In this document: positions 52,963-59,965 of the stretch, piece by piece
How the letters are laid out: the number at the start of each line of letters is the position of its first letter
Position numbering within the stretch: position 1 is the first letter of the stretch
NCBI RefSeq assembly: GCF_014648255.1
Contig: NZ_BMQT01000005.1
Span: 80,017-144,016, forward strand
DNA length: 64,000 nt
Origin: Nocardioides albus
Lineage (GTDB): Bacteria > Actinomycetota > Actinomycetes > Propionibacteriales > Nocardioidaceae
Reading direction: 5' to 3'
Program-made: the position numbers and the translations under genes
Notes under the pieces: model-generated
What the model saw: the letters and a program-made list of their open reading frames with translations, nothing else
What the model was told of the DNA's origin: nothing
Databases searched by the model: none

Positions 52963-54953
52963 GCGCGACCCGGCAGCAGATCGAGCAGGGCGATGTCGTC
53001 TGGACTCCGCCCGCGGACATCCTGTCCGCGTCCCGTGTCGGTGAGTTCCTGGCCTGGGTCGCGCGCGAGCGCGACCTGGAGATGACCACCCACGACGAGC
53101 TCTGGACCTGGTCGGTGACCGACCTCGACGGCTTCTGGTCGGCGGTGTGGGAGTTCTTCGGGGTGCGGGCGCATGCTCCGTACGAGGCCGTGCTGGCTTC
53201 TCGGGACATGCCCGGGGCGCGCTGGTTCCCGGGGGCGCTGCTCAACTATGCCGAGCACGCGCTCGGCACCGACGCGGATCTCGACCGGGTCGCTGTGCTC
53301 GGCCGCTCGCAGACCCGTGACGACGTCGAGCTGACCTTCGGCGACCTGCGCGACCAGGTGGCCCGGGCGCGGGCGGCGCTTGCGAGGCTGGGTGTACGCC
53401 GCGGCGACCGCGTCGCCGGCTACCTGCCCAACATCCCCGAGGCTCTGGTCGCCTATCTCGCGACCGCCAGCCTGGGCGCGACCTGGGCGAGCTGCGCCAG
53501 CGAGTTCGGGCCGCGCAGCGTGATCGACCGGTTCGCCCAGATCGAGCCGGTCGTGCTGCTGGTCGCCGGTGGCTACCGTTACGGCGCCAAGGACATCGAC
53601 CGGCGTTCTCAGGTGGCTGAGATCCTCGCCGAGCTGCCGTCGGTGCGCCACGTGGTCGATGTCGAGTACGGCCAGCACCGCGTCGAGGACGCGCTCTCGT
53701 GGCCGTCTCTTCTCGCCGCGGAGGAGGCGGCTGAGCTCGCCTTCGAGCCGGTGCCCTTCGACCACCCGCTGGTGGTGCTCTTCTCGTCCGGCACGACCGG
53801 CCGGCCGAAGGCGATCGTCCACGGCCACGGCGGCATCCTGCTCGAGCACCTCAAGAACCACGCGCTCTCCTGGGACATGGGGCCCGAGGACCGGATGCTC
53901 TGGTTCTCCACCACCGCCTGGATGATGTGGAACGCGCTGGTCTCCTCGCTCCTGGTCCGCTCCTCGATCGTCATGGTCGACGGCAACCCGATGCATCCCG
54001 ACCTGACCTGGCAGTGGCGGCTCGCGGCGTCGACGGGTGCAACGGTCATGGGCGCCAGCCCGGGTTTCGTGATGGCCTGCCGCAAAGATGGCGTCGACCT
54101 CAAGGACCTCGGCGACCTGCGGGTTCGCGTCCTCGGCTCGGCCGGAGCGCCGCTCCCGCCCGAGGGCTACGCATGGCTGTCCGAGCAGCTCCCGGGCACC
54201 CAGATCAACGTCGGCAGCGGCGGCACCGACGTCTGCTCCGGCATCGTGCAGAACAACCCGCTGCTCCCGGTCTACGCCGGTGAGATCTCCGGCCGCTGCC
54301 TCGGCGTCGATGCCCACGCCTACAACGAGTCCGGCCGCCCGGTCATCGGTGAGCTCGGTGAGCTCGTCATCACCTCGCCGATGCCCTCGATGCCGGTCGG
54401 CTTCTGGGGAGACGAGGACGGCAGCCGCTACCGCGACGCCTACTTCGACCACTATCCCGGCGTGTGGCGTCACGGCGACTGGATCCTCTTCCACGACAAC
54501 GGCAGCTGCCACGTCGCCGGCCGCTCCGACGCGACCCTCAACCGGGGCGGCGTACGCCTCGGCACTGCTGAGTTCTACCGCGTCGCCGAGGAGGTGGACG
54601 GCGTCGCCGACTCGCTGGTCGTCCACCTCGAGGACCCCGACGGAGGCAACGGCGAGCTGCTGCTCTTCGTGGTCACCGACGAGGGCACACGCCTCGACGA
54701 CCCGCTCCGGGCCCGACTGGTCCGCGCGCTGCGGTCGGCGCTCTCCCCGCGACACATCCCCGACCAGGTGATCGAGGTGCCCGCGGTGCCACGCAACCTC
54801 ACCGGCAAGAAGCTCGAGCTGCCGGCCAAACGCATCCTGCAGGGGGCCCGCTTGGAAGAGGTCGCCAGCCGGGACGCGCTCGCCGACCCGTCATCCCTGG
54901 ACCCGTTCGTTGCGCTGGCGACCTCGGGCGCACTGAGCAGGAGGACCGCATGA
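52959..54953 (+). CDS. Acetoacetyl-CoA synthetase-like AMP-forming ligase
   Basis: 664 residues. AMP-binding motif SSGTTGRPKAIVHGHGG, IMWNAL-like WFSTTAWMMWNALVSSLL, NVGSGGTDVCSGIVQNNP and the C-terminal RSDATLNRGGVRLGTAEFYRV with VPRNLTGKKLELPAKRIL match AacS, which activates acetoacetate, rather than generic acyl-CoA ligases; Lys in TGKKLE is the usual catalytic residue. GTG overlaps the crotonase stop. A 3-keto acid ligase in such an operon is unusual; it could salvage a 3-keto acid product or act on another short acid. Confidence 0.85.
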   Translation: MSATRQQIEQGDVVWTPPADILSASRVGEFLAWVARERDLEMTTHDELWTWSVTDLDGFWSAVWEFFGVRAHAPYEAVLASRDMPGARWFPGALLNYAEHALGTDADLDRVAVLGRSQTRDDVELTFGDLRDQVARARAALARLGVRRGDRVAGYLPNIPEALVAYLATASLGATWASCASEFGPRSVIDRFAQIEPVVLLVAGGYRYGAKDIDRRSQVAEILAELPSVRHVVDVEYGQHRVEDALSWPSLLAAEEAAELAFEPVPFDHPLVVLFSSGTTGRPKAIVHGHGGILLEHLKNHALSWDMGPEDRMLWFSTTAWMMWNALVSSLLVRSSIVMVDGNPMHPDLTWQWRLAASTGATVMGASPGFVMACRKDGVDLKDLGDLRVRVLGSAGAPLPPEGYAWLSEQLPGTQINVGSGGTDVCSGIVQNNPLLPVYAGEISGRCLGVDAHAYNESGRPVIGELGELVITSPMPSMPVGFWGDEDGSRYRDAYFDHYPGVWRHGDWILFHDNGSCHVAGRSDATLNRGGVRLGTAEFYRVAEEVDGVADSLVVHLEDPDGGNGELLLFVVTDEGTRLDDPLRARLVRALRSALSPRHIPDQVIEVPAVPRNLTGKKLELPAKRILQGARLEEVASRDALADPSSLDPFVALATSGALSRRTA

Positions 54954-55906
54954 GAAGCGGAGAGAACGTTCGTACGCTCGGGGTCGTCGGTACCGGCGCG
55001 ATCGGCGTCAGCTGGGTCCTGCTCGGGCTCGAGCACGGGCTCGACGTGGTCGCCTGGGACCCGGCCGAGGGTGCCGAGGAGCGCCTGCGCGCTCAGGTCC
55101 CCGCGCTGGTCGAGCCGCGAGGCCGCCTGCGGCCGAGCGTGTCGAGACCAACACAGTCCGCCAGCGCGCTCCGTTTCGCCGAGAACCTCGACGAGGTCGG
55201 ACGCGAGGCCGACCTGGTGCTCGAGAGCGGCCCCGAGCGCCTCGAGGTCAAGCGCGAGATCTTCGCCGCGCTCGACGAGGCGGCTGCCCCCGACGTACTG
55301 CTGACCAGCAGCTCCTCCGGCCTGATGCCGAGCACGTTCCAGGACGCCTGCACGCACCACCCGGAGCGGGTGCTCGTGGCGCACCCGTTCAACCCGCCGC
55401 ACCTGGTGCCGCTGGTCGAGGTCGTAGGCGGATCGGCGACGTCGACGGAGGCCGTCGAGGCAGCCCTGGAGACCCTGCGTCACCTGGGAAAACGCCCCAT
55501 CCACATCCGCCGCGAGGTCCCCGGGCACGTGGCCAACCGGCTCCAGGCGGCGCTGTGGCGCGAGGCGTACCACCTCGTCGACCAGGACATCGTCTCGGTC
55601 GCCGACATCGACACCGCGATCGCCGACGGCCCCGGGCTGCGCTGGTCCCTGCTCGGTCCCTTCGCGACCCAGCACCTCTCCGGCGGCCCCGGCGGGCTCG
55701 GGCACGTGCTCGAGCATCTCGGCCCGCCGATGATCGATTGGTGGGACGACCTCGGTCACCCGGAGCTCACCGCCGGGCTGGTCGAGAAGCTGGTCGACGG
55801 GGTCGACGAGGAGCTCGACGGCACCTCTGCCGAGGACCTCGTCGCGCGCCGTGACCAGGCGCTTCGGCGACTGCTGGAGATCAAGACCGACCTCGGGCTC
55901 GGCTGA
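54950..55906 (+). CDS. 3-hydroxyacyl-CoA/L-carnitine dehydrogenase-like NAD enzyme
   Basis: 318 residues. NAD-binding VVGTGAIGVSWVLLGLEHGLDVVAWD at the start, SSSSGLMPSTFQDACTHHPERVLVAHPFNPPHLVPLVEVVGG with the catalytic His/Asn region, and GHVANRLQAALWREAYHLVDQDIVSVADID from the C-terminal helical domain. It oxidises a 3-hydroxy group on an acyl-CoA or carnitine-like substrate. Residues about 53-70 (VEPRGRLRPSVSRPTQ) are encoded by an exact copy of an intergenic repeat, so this loop is acquired sequence. Overlaps the preceding gene by 4 bases (ATGA). Confidence 0.85.
   Translation: MRSGENVRTLGVVGTGAIGVSWVLLGLEHGLDVVAWDPAEGAEERLRAQVPALVEPRGRLRPSVSRPTQSASALRFAENLDEVGREADLVLESGPERLEVKREIFAALDEAAAPDVLLTSSSSGLMPSTFQDACTHHPERVLVAHPFNPPHLVPLVEVVGGSATSTEAVEAALETLRHLGKRPIHIRREVPGHVANRLQAALWREAYHLVDQDIVSVADIDTAIADGPGLRWSLLGPFATQHLSGGPGGLGHVLEHLGPPMIDWWDDLGHPELTAGLVEKLVDGVDEELDGTSAEDLVARRDQALRRLLEIKTDLGLG
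55104..55154. repeat. Exact 51-bp repeat copy inside the dehydrogenase gene
   Basis: Identical, base for base, to 51510-51560 and in the same orientation. It contains GGCCGCCTGCGGCC, a self-complementary core, between TGGTCGAG and GAGACCA ends. The insertion keeps the reading frame. Confidence 0.92.
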
Positions 55907-55944
55907 GTCCACGAGCTGAGTCCACGAGAGGAACGAGGATCGAC

Positions 55945-57477
55945 ATGTTGGACAGCGGCATCGGATCGTGGCCCGCCCGCCGGGCCCGGATGACCCCTGG
56001 CGCCCGGGCGTTCGTGCAGGACGACGCGGTGGTGACATACGCCGAGGTCGACCGTCTCGTCGAGGCCGTCGCCCACGGGTTGCGCGCCCGCGGCGTCGCG
56101 GCCGGCGACCGGGTCGCCTTCCTCGGCCTGAACTCGATCGAGCTCGCGGTCACGCTCTTCGCCACCGCCCGGCTGGGGGCGGTCTTCCTGCCGCTCAACA
56201 CCCGGCTGGCGCCGCCCGAGCTCGCCTGGATCCTCACCGACGCCGAGCCGGCGCTGCTGATCCACGCCGGCGACTTCGACGAGGCGGTCTCCTCCGAAGC
56301 GGTCGCGGCTCTCGGGCTGCCGGGCCATCGGTTCACCCCCGCTGGCGGGCGTGGCCTCGACGGGTTGGTCTCGACAAGCTCGACCTCCGGGGGCGGTGAC
56401 GTCGAGGTCGGCCTGGACGACGTCTTCATGATCCAGTACACCTCCGGCACCAGCGGCCGCCCCAAGGGCGTGATGTTGACGCACGGAAACATCGCCTGGA
56501 ACGCCTTCAACCTGCTCGTCGACGTCGACGTCCGCTCCGACGAGATCGCCCTGGTCACCGCCCCGCTGTTCCACACCGCCGCGCTCAACCAGGTGCTGCT
56601 CCCGACCTTCCTCAAGGGAGGTACGTCGCTCATCGCGGCCCGCTTCGACCCGGCCGCCGCCATCGCCACCATCGAGCGGGAGCGGGTCACCCTGCTCTTC
56701 GGCGTCACCTCGATGTACCAGGCGCTCGCCCAGGAGCCGACCTGGGCGACCGCCGACCTCGACAGTCTCCGCTCGGCCCTGAGCGGCGGCGCCCCGATCC
56801 CGCGCACGCTCCTCGACACCTGGCAGAGCCGCGGCCTGCACATCATCCAGGGCTACGGCCTGACCGAAGCCTCTCCGGGGACGACCATGCTGCGCGCCGG
56901 CGACGGCCTCGACAAGCTCGGCTCGGCCGGCACCCCCTGCTTCTTCACCGACGTACGCGTCGTCGCGCCCGGCAACCAGGAGGCGGCCCCCGGACAGGCC
57001 GGTGAAGTGCACGTCAGTGGACCCAACGTGACGCCCGGCTACTGGCACAACGAAGCGGCGACGGAGGCTGCCTTCGACGGGCCCTGGCTGCGTACGGGCG
57101 ACGTCGCGATGCTCGACGACGACGGCTTCCTCTATGTGGTCGACCGAGTGAAGGACATGTACATCAGTGGCGGCGAGAACGTCTATCCCGCCGAGGTCGA
57201 GCAGGCCGTCTACACCCATCCCGGCGTCGCCGAGGCCGCCGTCATCGGCGTCCCCGACGAACGCTGGGGAGAGGTCGGACGCGCCGTCGTCGTGCGTCGC
57301 CCCGATTCCGCCCTGACCCGGGATGACCTGCTGAAACACCTCGACGGGCGGCTCGCCCGCTACAAGATCCCCAAAACCGTCGTCTTCGTCGACGAGATCC
57401 CGCACAACGCCTCCGGGAAGCTGCTGAAGTCCCGGGTCCGCGAGCTGTACGGAGCCCCGGAAGGAACCACCCCATGA
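55945..57477 (+). CDS. Acyl-CoA ligase, AMP-forming
   Basis: 510 residues. YTSGTSGRPKGVMLTHGN is the AMP-binding loop, QGYGLTEASPGTTM the A5 motif, WLRTGDVAMLDDDGFLYVVDRVKDMYISGGENVYPAEVE the hinge, and PHNASGKLLKSRV carries the catalytic Lys. Long-chain or aromatic acid specificity cannot be read directly; by context it is the CouL-like step activating the acid substrate. Residues about 140-148 (GLVSTSSTSGG) are encoded by a short repeat-family copy at 56363-56385. ATGA overlap with the next gene. Confidence 0.88.
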   Translation: MLDSGIGSWPARRARMTPGARAFVQDDAVVTYAEVDRLVEAVAHGLRARGVAAGDRVAFLGLNSIELAVTLFATARLGAVFLPLNTRLAPPELAWILTDAEPALLIHAGDFDEAVSSEAVAALGLPGHRFTPAGGRGLDGLVSTSSTSGGGDVEVGLDDVFMIQYTSGTSGRPKGVMLTHGNIAWNAFNLLVDVDVRSDEIALVTAPLFHTAALNQVLLPTFLKGGTSLIAARFDPAAAIATIERERVTLLFGVTSMYQALAQEPTWATADLDSLRSALSGGAPIPRTLLDTWQSRGLHIIQGYGLTEASPGTTMLRAGDGLDKLGSAGTPCFFTDVRVVAPGNQEAAPGQAGEVHVSGPNVTPGYWHNEAATEAAFDGPWLRTGDVAMLDDDGFLYVVDRVKDMYISGGENVYPAEVEQAVYTHPGVAEAAVIGVPDERWGEVGRAVVVRRPDSALTRDDLLKHLDGRLARYKIPKTVVFVDEIPHNASGKLLKSRVRELYGAPEGTTP

Positions 57478-58370
57478 CCGGCCCGACCCGCTACGAGCCC
57501 CGCATCAACCCTGCCGAGATCCGCGCTCTCGACATGCACACCCATGTCGAGGCCGACCACCACGGCCACCTCGCGCTCGACCAAGAGCTGATGGACGCCT
57601 CGGCGGCGTACTTCCGTGGCGACCACCCACGCACCCCGACCGTCGACGACCTCGCCGCCTACTACCGCGAGCGGAACATGGCCGCGGTGATCTTCACCGT
57701 CGACGCCTCCACCGGCCTCGACCACCCGCCGCTGTCGAGCGAGGAGATCGCCGAGCGTGCGACCGAGCACGCTGACGTGTTGATCCCCTTCGGCTCCGTC
57801 GATCCCCGGAAGGGCGAGGCCGCGGTGAAGCAGGCCACGAAACTGGTCGAGGACTACGGCGTGCGCGGCTTCAAGTTCCACCCCGGCCTGCAGGCTTTCT
57901 CCCCGAACGACCCGGAGCACAGTCCGCTCTGGGCGACCCTGCAGGAGCTCGGCGTGGTCGCGCTCTTCCACACCGGCCAGACGGGGATCGGCGCCGGTCT
58001 GCCCGGTGGACGCGGCATCAGGCTCCGCTACTCCGACCCGCTGCTCCTCGACGACGTCGCCGCCGACTTCCCGGACCTCCAGATCGTGATGGCGCACCCC
58101 GCCGTCCCCTGGGTCGACGTGCAGATCTCGATCGCCACCCACAAGGCCAACGTCCACATCGACCTCTCCGGCTGGTCGCCGAAGTATTTCCCGCCGCAGC
58201 TGGTCAAGCAGCTCAACGGCCCGCTGCGCCGCAAGGTTCTCTTCGGCTCCGACTTCCCGGTGATCACCCCCGACCGCTGGTTCTCCGACCTGGAGAAGGT
58301 CGAGATCAAGGACGAGGTCAAGCCCTTGGTCTTCAAGGACAACGCCCTCCGGTTGCTCGGGCTCGCCTGA
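57474..58370 (+). CDS. Amidohydrolase family 2 protein (ACMSD-like metal enzyme)
   Basis: 298 residues. Metal ligands as in ACMSD-type enzymes: HTH (His22/His24), FHTGQT, IVMAHPAVPWVD and LFGSDFPV with the final Asp. Members decarboxylate or hydrolyse ring or acyl compounds. In the Rhodococcus cou cluster, an amidohydrolase family protein (CouO) cleaves the hydroxyphenyl-beta-ketoacyl-CoA; the neighbours here match that arrangement, so the same role is proposed. Start ATG overlaps the ligase stop; last gene of the operon. Confidence 0.82.
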   Translation: MTGPTRYEPRINPAEIRALDMHTHVEADHHGHLALDQELMDASAAYFRGDHPRTPTVDDLAAYYRERNMAAVIFTVDASTGLDHPPLSSEEIAERATEHADVLIPFGSVDPRKGEAAVKQATKLVEDYGVRGFKFHPGLQAFSPNDPEHSPLWATLQELGVVALFHTGQTGIGAGLPGGRGIRLRYSDPLLLDDVAADFPDLQIVMAHPAVPWVDVQISIATHKANVHIDLSGWSPKYFPPQLVKQLNGPLRRKVLFGSDFPVITPDRWFSDLEKVEIKDEVKPLVFKDNALRLLGLA

Positions 58371-58395
58371 GCCTCGCTTTTCACCGGCGTACCCC

Positions 58396-58453
58396 TTGAC
58401 GGGGTGACGTGTGTCACTACAATCGACAGGAATCCTGATAAACAGGAATCCTG
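58396..58453 (+). promoter_or_regulatory. Promoter with two MarR-type operators before the transporter gene
   Basis: TTGACG (58396-58401), 16 bases, TACAAT (58418-58423) make a strong promoter. CAGGAATCCTG occurs at 58427-58437 and again at 58443-58453, centres 16 bp apart, covering the predicted start of transcription. The same palindrome lies before the crotonase gene, on the other side of the operon. Confidence 0.78.
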
Positions 58454-58466
58454 AATGGAGCCCCCA

Positions 58467-59768
58467 ATGACCCTCACCTCCGGTGGTAGCACGACCGCCC
58501 CACGTACGCAGATGGGCCGGATCGTCGCCAGCAGCTTCACGGGCAGCCTGATCGAGTACTACGACTTCCTGCTCTACTCCACTGCCTCGGCTGTGGTCTT
58601 CAACGAGGTCTTCTTCTCCAACCTCGACCCGGTGACCGGCACGATCGCATCCTTCGGAACCTTCGCCGCCGGCTACCTGGCGCGCCCGCTCGGTGGCGTG
58701 ATCTTCGGCCACTTCGGCGACCGGCTCGGCCGCAAGAAGATGCTGGTCCTGACCATGCTGATCATGGGTGTGGTCAGCTTCCTGATCGGCTGCCTGCCGA
58801 CGTACGGCCAGATCGGCGCGGCCGCGCCGGTCCTCCTCATCGTGCTGCGGGTCATCCAGGGTGTCGCGGTCGGCGGCGAGTGGGGCGGAGCGGTGCTGAT
58901 CACCGCCGAGCACGCCACCTCCCGGCGTGGACTCTGGGCATCGTTCACCAATGCGGGCGCGCCGGCCGGCATGGTCCTCTCCACCGCGGTGATGGCGCTG
59001 ATGGCCACGGTCACCACCCCCGAGCAGTTCACCGCGTGGGGCTGGCGGGTGCCGTTCCTGCTGAGCATCCTGCTGCTCGCGGTCGGCCTGTGGATCCGGC
59101 TCAGCGTCACCGAGTCGCCCGCCTTCGAGGCGATGAAGGAGAAGAAGGCCGACGCGAAGACGCCGCTCATGGAGGTCCTCCGCAACCACCCGCGTACGCT
59201 CCTGCTGGCCGTCGGTGTGGGGCTCGGTGCCTTCGTCGTGCAGGGCACCTTGACCACCTTCCTGATCAGCTACGCCCTCGGGGCGGGCTTCGAGCGCGCG
59301 ACGGTGCTCAACGCGCTGACCCTGTCTTCGGCGGGCGCCGTTGTCGGCATCCTCGGCTGGTCCGCACTCTCCGACCGGGTCGGGCGCCGGCCGGTGGTGC
59401 TCTCCGCCGCCGTCGCGACCGCGGTCTTCGCCTACCTGCTCTTCCCGATGCTCGACAGCGGCAGCACGGCGTTGCTGGTCCTCGCGGTGGTCCTGGGGCA
59501 GTCGGTCATCCATGCCGCTTTCTACGGCCCGCTCGCCGCACTGATGAGCGAGGTCTTCAAGACCTCCTCGCGCTACACCGGCGCTTCGCTGGGCTACCAG
59601 CTCGCCGGTATGGGCGCGGGGCTCTCGCCGCTCCTGTTCGCCTCGATGCAGAAGGCCGGCGCGAGCACGCTCATGCTCTCCACCGTCATCGCTGCGTTCT
59701 GCCTGCTGAGCGTGTTCTCGCTGGTCAGGCTGGGAGAGACGAGCACTCGAGAGCTCGTCGACGCCTGA
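58467..59768 (+). CDS. MFS transporter, metabolite:H+ symporter type
   Basis: 433 residues, twelve hydrophobic segments. FTGSLIEYYDFLLYSTASAVVFNEVFF, RPLGGVIFGHFGDRLGRKKMLVLTM and RVIQGVAVGGEWGGAVLITAEHA are signatures of the MHS family, which takes up aromatic and other organic acids. The GGAG 6 nt before ATG 58467 favours it over ATG 58455, which lies inside the operator. It probably imports the substrate of the neighbouring operon, like CouT. Confidence 0.87.
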   Translation: MTLTSGGSTTAPRTQMGRIVASSFTGSLIEYYDFLLYSTASAVVFNEVFFSNLDPVTGTIASFGTFAAGYLARPLGGVIFGHFGDRLGRKKMLVLTMLIMGVVSFLIGCLPTYGQIGAAAPVLLIVLRVIQGVAVGGEWGGAVLITAEHATSRRGLWASFTNAGAPAGMVLSTAVMALMATVTTPEQFTAWGWRVPFLLSILLLAVGLWIRLSVTESPAFEAMKEKKADAKTPLMEVLRNHPRTLLLAVGVGLGAFVVQGTLTTFLISYALGAGFERATVLNALTLSSAGAVVGILGWSALSDRVGRRPVVLSAAVATAVFAYLLFPMLDSGSTALLVLAVVLGQSVIHAAFYGPLAALMSEVFKTSSRYTGASLGYQLAGMGAGLSPLLFASMQKAGASTLMLSTVIAAFCLLSVFSLVRLGETSTRELVDA

Positions 59769-59773
59769 GCGTA

Positions 59774-59800
59774 CGCCGCCGGCCGAGACCGCCGGCGGCG
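59774..59800 (+). terminator. Hairpin downstream of the transporter gene
   Basis: CGCCGCCGGC (59774-59783) pairs perfectly with 59791-59800 around a 7-base loop, 6 bases after the stop. Confidence 0.75.
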
Positions 59801-59845
59801 CACTCGGCGGTGTTCCCGAGCGCGTGAACGGGAGGTGTCCGGCCC

Positions 59846-59865
59846 GTGCACACAAGTGTGGATGC
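59846..59865 (+). promoter_or_regulatory. Candidate binding site before the metalloprotease gene
   Basis: GTGCACA-N3-GTG followed by ATGC. The minus strand of 63952-63971, upstream of the LuxR-type gene, matches it at 15 of 20 positions. It may be the regulator's target. Confidence 0.4.
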
Positions 59866-59965
59866 GCACTAGTGACCAGCGGAAACCGTGGTCAACCCGG
59901 CCCACCAGGGCCTTGCATATGAGTGCTCGATCTCCACCACCTCAGTGCCATCGAAGGATCACCCC

